Assembly: GCA_002500665.1 (NCBI GenBank)
Contig: DLRY01000026.1
Coordinates: forward strand, 1 to 41,306
Length of the DNA stretch: 41,306 nucleotides
DNA from: Opitutia bacterium UBA7876
GTDB taxonomy: Bacteria > Verrucomicrobiota > Verrucomicrobiia > Opitutales > Seribacteraceae
Direction: 5' to 3'
Position numbers and translations under genes: made by a program. This document shows positions 23,225 to 31,567 of the stretch, in pieces (positions within the stretch are counted from its first letter, which is position 1; each line of letters opens with the position of its first letter). The notes beneath the pieces are model-generated. The model was not told the DNA's origin. It did no database searches and was given only the letters and a program-made list of their open reading frames with translations.

Positions 23225-24970
23225 ATGAATTCCGATTTTGACTGTACTCGGGTCCTGGAAAAGGCGCTCCTCGAGACCTCCGCAACGCTCGATGGCTTCG
23301 GGGACGACTTCGCGCCCCAGATACGGACCGCGGACGAGAAGTTCGGGGACTTTCAGGCCAACGGCGTTCTGCCTCACGCCAAGAAACACCGAGGTAACCC
23401 CAGAGAAATGGCCACCCAGCTGGTCGATGCCCTCCCCTCCTCGCAACACTGGGAAACCAGCATTGCAGGTCCCGGATTCATCAACTTCAGGCTTTCTTCC
23501 GACTACTTGCTGGGATGGATCGCCCCTTTCGAAGACCGGGAGAAGTTGGCCCGTGCGGTGGCCTCTGAAAATCCTTTCAAGGCCGTCCTTGACTACTCTT
23601 CCCCCAACACCGCCAAGCAGATGCACGTGGGACACATCCGCTCCACCATCATTGGCGAAAGCCTGGCCCGCCTCCTTGCCTTCTGCGGCCACGAAGTGAC
23701 CAGGGACAACCACCTGGGAGACTGGGGGACGCAATTCGGCATCCTTCTCTACGCCATCAAGCGCCAAGGATCGTCACTAGACGACCTGGGCGACGACCCG
23801 GTAGCCGAGCTCGAGGATCTCTACCGCAAAGGCAATGCCTGGACCAAGGAGGATGAGGGTGCCTTGGCCGAGGCCCGCGGGGAACTAGTCGGGCTTCAGG
23901 GAGGCGACCCAGAAAGCATGGCCCTTTGGGAGAGGATCCGAGAAATCAGCATGGAATCCTTTCAGGCCATCTACGACTTGCTCGGCGTCCGCTTTGATCA
24001 TGCTCATGGAGAGAGCTTCTATCGCGACCGGGTTGATCAAGTCTACGACTCTCTGCTCCGGCACGGAATTTGCGAGGAGAACGAGGGGGCACTGGTCGTT
24101 TTCCACCCCGAGCACAAGAGGTTCGCCAAGCAACCCTTCCTCGTCCGCAAGAAGGACGGGGCCAGCAACTACGCCACCACCGACCTGGCCACCCTATGGT
24201 TCCGAAGCGAGGAGTGGGCGGCGGATCAGGTGGTCTACGTTACGGACGGGCGCCAGCGGGATCATTTCGAGCAGCTTTTCCTTACCGCAGGCAAATGGTT
24301 CGCGGCCGAGGACAAGACGCTCCCCGAGTTGTCCCACGTTTGGTTCGGAACCATACTGGGAGAGGACAACAAGGCCATCAAGACGCGGGACGGCCAACCC
24401 GTCAAGCTTGCCGACCTCTTGGCCGAGGCCGTCCGGCGTGCCCTGGTCATGGTGGAGGAGAAGAACCCCGGCCTAGAGCCCGCGGAAGCTCAGCGCCGGG
24501 CCCGCATCATCGGAATCGGCGCCGTCAAGTACGCAGACCTTTCCCAGGACCGGACCCTCGACTACGTCTTCTCCTGGGACAAACTTCTGGCCATGCAGGG
24601 GAACACTGCACCCTACCTTCAGTATGCCGTGGCTAGGATCAGCAGCATATTCAGGAAGCTCGAAGGCGACCCGTCGTCCCTTATGGAGCAAGCCCGCCCG
24701 CCTGAGACCGAGCACGAGAGATCCCTTGCCCGCAAGCTCATCTTCTTCCCCCTTGCCATCGAGCAGACCCTGCGCGAGCTTAAGCCCCATTTCCTCTGCA
24801 CTTACCTCTATGAGCTGGCAACCGGTTTCAGCTCCTTCTACAACCACGACAAGGTCATGGTGGACGACTCCCGCGAGCAGGGTCTTCGACTCATGCTCTG
24901 CGCCCGGACCAAGCTCTTTCTCGAGACCGGGCTGGAAATCCTCGGGATTGAAACTCTGGAAGAAATGTGA
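23225..24970 (+). CDS. argS: Arginyl-tRNA synthetase
   Basis: Class I aminoacyl-tRNA synthetase of 581 residues. The Add1 N-terminal domain has EKFGDFQANGVLP at about 38-50. The catalytic domain has SSPNTAKQMHVGHIRSTIIG with the HIGH-box equivalent HVGH at 134-137 and GDWGTQFG. The KMSKS position is replaced by a KTRDGQ-type loop, as is common in ArgS. The anticodon-binding DALR domain ends in the characteristic C-terminal Met. The start at 23225 gives a complete Add1 domain. Its last codons (ATGTGA) overlap a GTG that starts a small secreted ORF. Confidence 0.96.
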   Translation: MNSDFDCTRVLEKALLETSATLDGFGDDFAPQIRTADEKFGDFQANGVLPHAKKHRGNPREMATQLVDALPSSQHWETSIAGPGFINFRLSSDYLLGWIAPFEDREKLARAVASENPFKAVLDYSSPNTAKQMHVGHIRSTIIGESLARLLAFCGHEVTRDNHLGDWGTQFGILLYAIKRQGSSLDDLGDDPVAELEDLYRKGNAWTKEDEGALAEARGELVGLQGGDPESMALWERIREISMESFQAIYDLLGVRFDHAHGESFYRDRVDQVYDSLLRHGICEENEGALVVFHPEHKRFAKQPFLVRKKDGASNYATTDLATLWFRSEEWAADQVVYVTDGRQRDHFEQLFLTAGKWFAAEDKTLPELSHVWFGTILGEDNKAIKTRDGQPVKLADLLAEAVRRALVMVEEKNPGLEPAEAQRRARIIGIGAVKYADLSQDRTLDYVFSWDKLLAMQGNTAPYLQYAVARISSIFRKLEGDPSSLMEQARPPETEHERSLARKLIFFPLAIEQTLRELKPHFLCTYLYELATGFSSFYNHDKVMVDDSREQGLRLMLCARTKLFLETGLEILGIETLEEM

Positions 24971-25137
24971 ACGAGAACAGACAGGCATTTCCCCCTTCCC
25001 CGAGATGCCTCGTTCCTGGGTTGCTTGCGGCTCTTTGCCTGTTTTCCGCCTCGGCCCAAAACGTCCCTCAGGAAAACGATGCCGGCTCAATGATTATTGC
25101 CCCACCCCACGGCCCGCCACCGTGGTGGCCAAGCTAA
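24967..25137 (+). CDS. Small secreted ORF overlapping argS end (possibly frameshifted, to 25211)
   Basis: A GTG at 24967 overlaps the argS stop in ATGTGA and opens 56 codons. The product has a signal peptide (LVPGLLAALCLFSASA, cut before QNVPQE) and a Pro/Trp-rich end (APPHGPPPWWPS). From about 25119 another frame reads on as TVVAKLTEETLPPEVQEDL to a TAG at 25209-25211, which interlocks with the rpoN stop. This continuation looks coding (acidic helix, no rare-codon clusters) and would make an 80-residue protein if there is a one-base indel in the C-rich stretch near 25099-25119. Either the gene is disrupted, the base calls are wrong, or only the 56-residue form is made. No family is recognised. 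Confidence 0.45.
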   Translation: MNENRQAFPPSPRCLVPGLLAALCLFSASAQNVPQENDAGSMIIAPPHGPPPWWPS

Positions 25138-25207
25138 CGGAGGAAACGCTTCCGCCCGAAGTGCAAGAAGATCTTAAGCTCTTGCTTCGCGGGGAAACAT
25201 TGAGCCG

Positions 25208-26767
25208 CTAGTATCGCCGGCGCAGGTTGGTGGCTGGAATCCCCAGCTCCTCCCGGTACTTCGCCACCGTACGACGGGCCAGGGATATGTCCTTCTCGGC
25301 CAACAAGTCCATGATCTTTCGGTCACTGAGCGGTTTTTGGGGATCCTCCCCCTCGATGATCGCCCCGATGATCTCCTTGACGCTGGTGTTGGACACCGCA
25401 TCGCCATCCTTGCCCGAATAACCGGGCGTGAAGAAATACTTGAAGGGGAAGGTCCCGTGGGGGGTTTTGAGAAACTTGTTCGCTATGGCCCGCGAAACGG
25501 TCGTCTCGTGAACCTCGATGGCCTCCGCCACCTCAGCCATGGTCATTGGCTTGAGCTTTGAAGTCCCCTCGTCGAAAAACTCCTGCTGGCGGGCCAGAAT
25601 CTTTCGTGTTATGCGCTCGATGGTGTTCTGGCGCTGATCGATCGAGCTGATGAGGAACTTGCCCGCCCGCATCTGGTTGCGGACGTACTCCTTCTCCTTG
25701 CTGGAAAGAACGCCCTTGGTCATGAGCTCCTTGTAGGTCCGGTTGATCTTCAGCTTGGGGATGTAGTCGTTGTTCAGGCTGATGGCCCACTCGTCCCCCA
25801 CCCTCTCGACGGTCGCATCGGGTGAGACGGACTGGTTCGAGTCCTCGGAGAACCTTCTTCCGGGAGCCGGATCGAGCTCGGAAATTTTCTCGATCGCCTC
25901 GTGAATGACGACCGTCGACTGGGAAAGCTTGCGAGCAAGCTCGGGGACTCTTCTGCGCACCAAAAGGGGAAAGTGATCCTTCACGATCTCATAGGCATGG
26001 GATTCCTCCCAGCCGCGAGCGTCCATTTGCTTGATCAGGCAATCCTGCAGGTTGAGGGAGGCGATGCCTATCGGCTCGAAGGACTGGAGAATCTCGAGGC
26101 CATGCTGAAGGTCCTCCAGGGCGATCCCAGAGAGAAGACCTATGTCGGAAAGGCTTGTGGAGAGAAAACCGTTTTCGTCCAGGCTCCCGATCATGTATTC
26201 GCAGGCCAGGCGCTGGCCCTCGGTAGTCTCAACGAGCTTGAGCTGGTCGAGCAAGTGCTCCTGAAGGGAAGTCTCCGCAACCAGGGAATCGAAGAAAAAC
26301 TTTCTTTTATCCTCGGCCTCGGAGTTACCTAGCTTAGCTTCCCCCTCGTACTCCCTCTCGAAGTGCTCGCGCAGGTCCTCCTCCATCTCCTTGAGGATGG
26401 CGAACTCATCCGAGAAATCCATGTCCGTCAAGTCATCCGCCGTTCCCTCCTCGAGCTCGACCTCCAGCTCGTCCTTGGACTCTTTCTCCGCCTGCTCGGC
26501 CGCGGGCTGGGGATCCTCAGGGAACTCCTCAACCTCCTCGTGCTGCTTTTCATCGGGCGAAGGCTCGATTTCCTCGGCGTCGAGGCTCTCGTCGTTTCCG
26601 CTCATCTCCTCGAGCAAGGGATTGGTTTGGAGCTCCTCGAGTATGGCCGACCTGAGCTCCAGGGCCGGAACCTGAAGAATTTTCAGGGACTGGCGCAACT
26701 GCGGAGCCAAGACCAGACTCTGCGTCTGTTTCTGGACTTGGCGGAGGCCTTGGGACTGAATGGCCAT
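25208..26767 (-). CDS. rpoN: RNA polymerase sigma-54 factor
   Basis: 519-residue alternative sigma factor that recognises GG-N10-GC promoters at -24/-12 and needs an AAA+ activator. Region I is Gln/Leu-rich (QSLVLAPQLRQSLKILQVPA, then LEELQTNPLLEE). Region II is long and acidic (about 55-145). The core-binding domain follows. The DNA-binding domain has an HTH (EVAEAIEVHETTVSRAIANK) and the invariant RpoN box ARRTVAKYRE at about 497-506. Full length. It starts 10 bases after the stop of the Ser/Thr kinase gene, so the two are probably one operon. No sigma-54 activator is present in the window. Confidence 0.97.
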   Translation of the reverse strand: MAIQSQGLRQVQKQTQSLVLAPQLRQSLKILQVPALELRSAILEELQTNPLLEEMSGNDESLDAEEIEPSPDEKQHEEVEEFPEDPQPAAEQAEKESKDELEVELEEGTADDLTDMDFSDEFAILKEMEEDLREHFEREYEGEAKLGNSEAEDKRKFFFDSLVAETSLQEHLLDQLKLVETTEGQRLACEYMIGSLDENGFLSTSLSDIGLLSGIALEDLQHGLEILQSFEPIGIASLNLQDCLIKQMDARGWEESHAYEIVKDHFPLLVRRRVPELARKLSQSTVVIHEAIEKISELDPAPGRRFSEDSNQSVSPDATVERVGDEWAISLNNDYIPKLKINRTYKELMTKGVLSSKEKEYVRNQMRAGKFLISSIDQRQNTIERITRKILARQQEFFDEGTSKLKPMTMAEVAEAIEVHETTVSRAIANKFLKTPHGTFPFKYFFTPGYSGKDGDAVSNTSVKEIIGAIIEGEDPQKPLSDRKIMDLLAEKDISLARRTVAKYREELGIPATNLRRRY

Positions 26768-26776
26768 TGGCTGGCT

Positions 26777-27778
26777 TTACGCTTCAGGAAACGGCGTTTC
26801 CCCCCTGTGCCACCTGGCGGCCGCCTTTTCGCCATCGTCGCCGAAGAGGTCGTGCACGTAGGCCGCCAGCTTTTCATTAGTCGGCCCGTAACCGTCCCCG
26901 TAGATGAAGCTTTCCAGTTCCGTAAGCATTTCCTCGGATGACTGGTAGCGCTTCTCCCTCGGCCTTTCCAAGGCGGTGTGAAGGATCTGGTTGAGCCTTG
27001 GATCGACGTCGGACCTGATCTCAGTAAAGTTGGGGATGGGAAGGTTCAGGATGTTGTCGATGGTCTTCTCGTGATATGCCTCTATGGGAGCGTCGCCCAG
27101 ATCCTCGAAAATGTTGCGGTTAAGCATCAACTCTGACATCACGATTCCGCAGCAGAATAGGTCGGCCCTATGGTCGGTCACCTCGCAACGGGCCTGCTCG
27201 GGCGAAAGGTACTCGTCCTTCCCGGCGATGACTTCGCCCTCTTGATTGTACATTAAGTCGAGGGCTTTCGCTATTCCGAAGTCGGTCAGCTTCACGTCGC
27301 CCTCCCTGGCGATCATGATGTTCTTGGGATTGACGTCTCGGTGCACGATGCCCAGAAGCCTTCCCTTGTCGTCCCGCTTGCGGTGTGCGTAGCCGAGCCC
27401 CCGGCAAATGCGCGAAACGATGAAGACGGCCAGGTCGGCCGGAATGTACTGCCCCGTCTCGACGTGCCGCTCGAGAAACTCCTCAAGGTTCCAGCCCGTG
27501 ACGAACTCCATGGTCATGAAGTACTGCTCCCCAATCTTCCCGAGATGGTAGGTCTGGACGATGTTGGTATGAATGAGGTCGGCCACCAACCGGGCTTCCC
27601 CGATGAAGTTGTTCCGGAATTCTTCGATGGCCGAATACTCCTCCCGAATAAGCTTGATCGCCACGACCTTGCGGAATCCGCCGATACCCTTCTGGGTCGC
27701 CTCGTAGACCATACCCATGCCCCCCTCGGCGATCTTGCGCGTGAGCTCGTAGTGAACCTCGTTGAAGATGTGTTTCAT
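26777..27778 (-). CDS. Cytoplasmic Hanks-type Ser/Thr protein kinase
   Basis: 333-residue protein that is almost only a kinase domain. Gly loop IAEGGMGMVYE at 16-26, Lys42 in VAIK, likely alpha-C Glu61, HRDVNPKN catalytic loop at 146-153, DFG at 166-168, and SPEQA at 192-196. Everything needed for catalysis is present. There is no transmembrane helix or PASTA/WD extension; after about residue 285 there is only a short tail (YVHDLFGDDGEKAAARWHRG) that resembles the end of verrucomicrobial and myxobacterial kinases. It is upstream of rpoN in the same orientation, 10 bases apart, suggesting a shared transcript and possibly shared regulation. The substrate is unknown. Confidence 0.93.
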   Translation of the reverse strand: MKHIFNEVHYELTRKIAEGGMGMVYEATQKGIGGFRKVVAIKLIREEYSAIEEFRNNFIGEARLVADLIHTNIVQTYHLGKIGEQYFMTMEFVTGWNLEEFLERHVETGQYIPADLAVFIVSRICRGLGYAHRKRDDKGRLLGIVHRDVNPKNIMIAREGDVKLTDFGIAKALDLMYNQEGEVIAGKDEYLSPEQARCEVTDHRADLFCCGIVMSELMLNRNIFEDLGDAPIEAYHEKTIDNILNLPIPNFTEIRSDVDPRLNQILHTALERPREKRYQSSEEMLTELESFIYGDGYGPTNEKLAAYVHDLFGDDGEKAAARWHRGETPFPEA

Positions 27779-27930
27779 TTACTTGGCGAAAATATTGACA
27801 AGAGTTTGGAAAACTACTGGGAAAAACAGCAGGCATCAAGAAAAGATTTAATAAAATGGACCTTACATTGAATTTTGGCGCAAATATCGCTGCAAATCTC
27901 CTCGTTGACTTGAAGCCCCCATCCCTTAGA

Positions 27931-28254
27931 ATGTCCAACATGATCAAGTTCACTGATTCGGCTCTCCAAAAGGTGCGTGAAATGTCCTCCGAGGCTTCCC
28001 CTGAGAAAGTCCTGCGTATCTTCGTGGAGGCGGGCGGTTGCTCGGGTTTCGAGTACGGAATGGCCCTTGACGAACCCAAGAGCACGGACCGCGTGGGCGA
28101 GTGTTCCGGCGTCAACTACGCCGTAGACGCGGACAGCCTGGACTACCTGGCCGGCTCGGAAATCCACTTCGACGACGGCCTGTCCGGCAAAGGTTTTGAG
28201 ATTCGTAACCCGAACGCCGAGTCGACTTGCGGATGCGGAAAGTCCTTCAATTGA
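27931..28254 (+). CDS. IscA/ErpA-type iron-sulfur carrier
   Basis: 107-residue A-type Fe-S assembly protein. IKFTDSALQKVREMSSEA at the start, VEAGGCSGFEYGMAL with the first ligand Cys, and the C-terminal CGCGKSF with the other two Cys give the three conserved Cys of IscA/ErpA/SufA. The start at 27931 fits family length; an ATG at 27856 adds a 25-residue extension without homology. It could deliver clusters to Fe-S proteins such as the DinG-like helicase, but which A-type branch it belongs to cannot be settled. The downstream gene overlaps its 3' end. Confidence 0.9.
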   Translation: MSNMIKFTDSALQKVREMSSEASPEKVLRIFVEAGGCSGFEYGMALDEPKSTDRVGECSGVNYAVDADSLDYLAGSEIHFDDGLSGKGFEIRNPNAESTCGCGKSFN

Positions 28255-29087
28255 CTCTTGTAATCCGTTGGGGGCTGGCTTTTTTTGCCCTGCAGTACCT
28301 CTGCTCCGGCCAAGCCGTCAAGCGCGGCCCGCTCACCATGGAACTGGTCAGCGAGCAAAAGACCATCGTGGACGGAAGTCCTTTCTGGATCGGCTGGCGA
28401 ATCGTCCGCAAAGAAGGCTGGCACACCTACTGGAAACACCCGGGCGACGTCGGGGTCCCCCCGAAGATCGACTGGGTTCTCCCCGACGGCATGAGGGCAG
28501 GCGAAATGATCTACGCCGTCCCCCAGCGGGTCAGCATGGGCAAAGTAAAGGCTCACGGAAACTACGGTGAAACCCTTTTTCTCTGCAGGATCGAACCCGT
28601 CGTGCCCCTCCGGCCCGATACCGTAGCCAGGATCGCCGGCAAAGCCTCCTGGCTGGCCTGCTCCAGTCAATGCCTTCCTGGGTTCGCGGACCTTTCGCTC
28701 GATCTCCCGGTGACCGACCGGGTGGAGCATGATCCCCTCTGGCGTCCGAGGTTCGAGGCCTTCCGTGAATCCCTGCCCATCGATGCTCCCCAAGACTTGG
28801 CGTTCAAGGCCCGTGCCCATGGCGACAAGATCGACCTTTTGCTGCCTGCTTCGGTGGCAGGTCCCGACCGCTACCCCTACTTCTTCGGTCACGGGCGCCT
28901 CGTGCGCTCCCACGCCCCCCAAGTCCTGCGCAAGGGAAAGGACGGTTGGACGCTCTCCATGCGCCGCACCCCCTGGAGTTTGAAAAACGAGAAGGAACTC
29001 AGTGGTCTCGTATATCTCAAGGACGGCTGGGGCAACAACCTGCCGAACAAGTACCTGAGGATCCGAGTCCCTCTTTCCGTTCCTTGA
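28233..29087 (+). CDS. Secreted DsbD N-terminal-domain-like protein
   Basis: 284-residue exported protein. A signal peptide (LVIRWGLAFFALQYLCSGQA) precedes an immunoglobulin-like domain resembling the periplasmic N-terminal domain of DsbD: FWIGWRIVRKEGWHTYWKHP, then GDVGVPPKIDW and ASWLACSSQCLPG with a Cys pair C-S-S-Q-C. It lacks the membrane and thioredoxin domains of full DsbD, so it is a free-standing version as seen in Verrucomicrobiota and Planctomycetota. It may accept or pass electrons in the periplasm. The start is uncertain: ATG at 28233, or TTG at 28251 that overlaps the iscA-like stop in TTGA. The overlap implies translational coupling. Confidence 0.75.
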   Translation: MRKVLQLTLVIRWGLAFFALQYLCSGQAVKRGPLTMELVSEQKTIVDGSPFWIGWRIVRKEGWHTYWKHPGDVGVPPKIDWVLPDGMRAGEMIYAVPQRVSMGKVKAHGNYGETLFLCRIEPVVPLRPDTVARIAGKASWLACSSQCLPGFADLSLDLPVTDRVEHDPLWRPRFEAFRESLPIDAPQDLAFKARAHGDKIDLLLPASVAGPDRYPYFFGHGRLVRSHAPQVLRKGKDGWTLSMRRTPWSLKNEKELSGLVYLKDGWGNNLPNKYLRIRVPLSVP

Positions 29088-29153
29088 TCCCCCGACTCCC
29101 TGAGGCCGTTTTTTTGTCATTGAAAAAAATTCAAATTAGTAAAAGTTGAAGAG

Positions 29154-29690
29154 ATGAGATACCTTTGTATTGCTTTGGCTTTAGTAGCCGCAACCTCCTT
29201 ATGGAGCCAGGATCTTCCCGGCACGGTCCTCCCGGGGACCTCCACAACGGTCACCCCCGAAGCCAATACACCGCCCGCGCCCGGAGTGCCGGTCGAAGAG
29301 GCGGCTCCCGAGAAGCCCAAGATGGACCCGGCCACCGTCCAGGCCCTCAAGAACGTAATCAAGACCAACGTCGAGGGTATGGGTAAGAGAAACATCAATT
29401 TCGTCCTTTCCACCTTCCATCCCGAGTCCCCGTTGCTCGAGAGCAGCAAGGATATGCTTACCTATATGTTCGCCCGCGTACAGTTGGTTTACACCCTTCA
29501 GGCAATCGAGGTGAAGAAGATCGATGGGGACGAAGCGGAGGTCGAAGTCCTGCAGGTTACCCAGAAAAGGTCCGGCAACGCTGCTTTCCGGGACAACCGG
29601 ATCAAGTTGCTCCATACCCTCAAGCAGGACGGACAGAAGTGGAAAATCTACACTTCCGAGGCCCTCTACATCGAGTACCTCAAGTACTGA
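29154..29690 (+). CDS. Secreted NTF2-like domain protein
   Basis: 178-residue exported protein. The signal peptide MRYLCIALALVAATSLWSQ is followed by a Thr/Pro-rich linker (about 20-60) and a compact domain from about 60 to the end: a helix (ATVQALKNVIKTNVEGMGKR), FVLSTFHPESPLLESSKDM, and then beta strands (QAIEVKKIDGDEAEVEVLQV and IKLLHTLKQDGQKWKIYTS). This cone-like helix plus curved sheet pattern fits the NTF2/SnoaL fold often found in small secreted proteins. No catalytic residues are recognised. A T-rich run at 29109-29115 lies between it and the preceding gene. Confidence 0.7.
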   Translation: MRYLCIALALVAATSLWSQDLPGTVLPGTSTTVTPEANTPPAPGVPVEEAAPEKPKMDPATVQALKNVIKTNVEGMGKRNINFVLSTFHPESPLLESSKDMLTYMFARVQLVYTLQAIEVKKIDGDEAEVEVLQVTQKRSGNAAFRDNRIKLLHTLKQDGQKWKIYTSEALYIEYLKY

Positions 29691-29733
29691 GCCCAAGCCT
29701 TGGGCAAAGGGCCGGGCTTCCGTTTTCCAGGGA

Positions 29734-30402
29734 ATGAAAGATGTCTCTGAGCCCGTGAAACATAAGCTTCCGCTCCTGTTGGACGCCTCTTCCTCCCCCA
29801 TTCATGCGGGCATCCCCTCCGAGGAAGGATGGATCCACCTCGAGGCCCTCGACCAGCAAGCCCTGGAAGGTCTGTTCGAGGCCACGACCCTAGTCATGGA
29901 AAAAGCAGGCCGTTCCCTTCGCGAGGTGGACGCAGTCTTCTTCTGCGAGGGACCGGGCTCAACCCTCGGCCTTCGACTCGCCGCGGCCCTGGTGAAGACC
30001 CTCCTCTGGGAGAGTCGGGACAAACTTCCGATCTATGCCTACAACGCTCTCGATCTGGCTGCCAGGATCCCGGAGACCTCTCCGAAGCACCTCCAGGCCC
30101 CCTTCCGCAAAGGCTGGCGATTCGTACGCGCCCAAGAGGGGAACGAGCCGGTTGGAAAAAAGCAAATCCTCAAGAGCGAGGAAGCCCTATCCCTCTTTCC
30201 CGACAGCCTTCACCTGCCCGACCCCAGGAACCCGGACGACCCGGCCACCGCCTCCGGCGCCATACCCTATGATCTCTCGGACACCCGGGGACTAAGCGAC
30301 CTGCGGGCCGTCTCGAGCCAAGTCGATTCACCGGAAGTGTATTCACCCAAGCCGCCTTCCTTCAGGAAATGGGAACCTTCCCGGACCCCTGCGCAGAAAT
30401 GA
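29734..30402 (+). CDS. tsaB: TsaB-like tRNA t6A biosynthesis protein (divergent)
   Basis: 222-residue ASKHA-fold protein. It has the TsaB layout: N-terminal strand LLLDASSSP, a helix ALEGLFEATTLVMEKAG, then VDAVFFCEGPGSTLGLRLAA at 66-85 matching the GPGSFTGLR motif, and a C-terminal EVYSPKPPSFRKW like the end of TsaB. TsaB dimerises with TsaD to make threonylcarbamoyl-adenosine on ANN-decoding tRNAs. It is divergent: the Phe of GPGSF is missing and the HSE motif region is not recognisable. No TsaD, TsaE or TsaC is in the window. The start at 29734 is next to an AGGGA sequence; upstream frame extensions lie antiparallel to the preceding gene. Confidence 0.75.
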   Translation: MKDVSEPVKHKLPLLLDASSSPIHAGIPSEEGWIHLEALDQQALEGLFEATTLVMEKAGRSLREVDAVFFCEGPGSTLGLRLAAALVKTLLWESRDKLPIYAYNALDLAARIPETSPKHLQAPFRKGWRFVRAQEGNEPVGKKQILKSEEALSLFPDSLHLPDPRNPDDPATASGAIPYDLSDTRGLSDLRAVSSQVDSPEVYSPKPPSFRKWEPSRTPAQK

Positions 30403-30433
30403 CGGGCCGTCCGCAACCAGAGAAGTGAAAGGC

Positions 30434-31555
30434 ATGCGCTGCTGGGCCGAGATAGACTTGGCCGCACTCGAACGGAACCTCGCCCTCATCCGGGAATCGC
30501 TACCCCCCGGCGTCCGCCTGCTCTCGGTCGTTAAGGCCGACGCCTACGGTCATGGCATCCACCCAACTGCGACCCGCCTCATGCAAAGCGGGGCCGATCT
30601 CTTCGCAGTAGCCAACGTGAAGGAAGCCGCGGACATCCGGGAACTTGGATCGGGCTGGCCCATCCTCGTGCTTGGCCCGCTCCTCGAGGAAGAAGATCAG
30701 GCTCTCATTGACTACGACCTCGTGGCCACCCTGTCCTCGCCCCGGGAACTCGATCGCTTCAAGGAACTCTCCAGGTCCAGCGGTCAACCCGTTTCGGTTC
30801 ACCTCAAGGTCGACACCGGAATGGGGCGACTTGGAATCTGGTGGGAGGAAGCGGTTCCCCTGATCAATGAGATCGCGCGGTCCCCCGAGATCAGCCTGAA
30901 AGGCATGCTCACTCATTTCGCCCAACCCTCCGACCACGCCTTTACTGAGGAACAAAGGAAGAGATTCTGGCAGGTAATCGAGCGAAGCGGGGTCGAACCG
31001 GGCCCCGACTTCCTTATTCACGCGGACAACTCGTCCTCTCTGCGCTCCTTTTCCGAGCAATCGGTTTTCAACGCGGTCCGGATCGGCCTGCTTCAGTTCG
31101 GCGTCGCATCCCCTCGGGGCAGTCTCCTGGCCGACCTGCAGGTTGAACCCGTCCTGTCCTTTCATTCCAAGCTCGCCATGGTTAAGCGGCTGCCCAAGGG
31201 CACGACCCTCAGCTATGAACGGCAGCACCTACTCGAGCGGGACTCGAAAATAGGGATCATCAGCGCCGGGTACGGGGACGCCATTCCGCTCCATTGCGGG
31301 AACCGCGCCTGCGGGCTGATCAAAGGCAAGCCCTACCCTCTAGTAGGTCGCGTGACCATGGACCAGACCCTGATCGACCTTAGCGACGCCACGGAGGAAA
31401 TCGAGCTTGGCGAAACGGTCACCCTGGTGGGAAGGCAAGCGGAGGGGGAAATTGCGCTCTCCACCCTCGCCGAGCATGCCGACACCATTCCCTGGGAGCT
31501 TCTCTGCTCCATCACGAAGCGGGTGCCCCGCATCTACAAGACCACGCGCGAGTAA
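30434..31555 (+). CDS. alr: Alanine racemase
   Basis: PLP enzyme of 373 residues that makes D-alanine for peptidoglycan. The PLP lysine lies in SVVKADAYGHG (Lys34). HLKVDTGMGRLG follows. The C-terminal barrel contains ISAGYGDAIP with the second catalytic Tyr in its usual place, and GRVTMDQTLIDLS. The ATG at 30434 starts directly at RCWAEIDLAALERN, the usual beginning; a GTG at 30425 would add three residues. It follows tsaB by 31 bases, as is often seen with tsaB and related genes in one cluster. Convergent with the next gene, 12 bases apart. Confidence 0.95.
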   Translation: MRCWAEIDLAALERNLALIRESLPPGVRLLSVVKADAYGHGIHPTATRLMQSGADLFAVANVKEAADIRELGSGWPILVLGPLLEEEDQALIDYDLVATLSSPRELDRFKELSRSSGQPVSVHLKVDTGMGRLGIWWEEAVPLINEIARSPEISLKGMLTHFAQPSDHAFTEEQRKRFWQVIERSGVEPGPDFLIHADNSSSLRSFSEQSVFNAVRIGLLQFGVASPRGSLLADLQVEPVLSFHSKLAMVKRLPKGTTLSYERQHLLERDSKIGIISAGYGDAIPLHCGNRACGLIKGKPYPLVGRVTMDQTLIDLSDATEEIELGETVTLVGRQAEGEIALSTLAEHADTIPWELLCSITKRVPRIYKTTRE

Positions 31556-31567
31556 CGGGCCAAGCCC

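Noticed and set aside
23087..23767. Upstream extension of the deoA-like frame to a 669-residue protein
   Set aside because: It is antisense to the argS 5' part, has no homology to DeoA, and a clear AAGGAG site fixes the start at 23086.
29088..29153. T-run at 29109-29115 as a terminator after the DsbD-N-like gene
   Set aside because: No convincing GC stem precedes it; only a trivial CCTGAGG palindrome is present.
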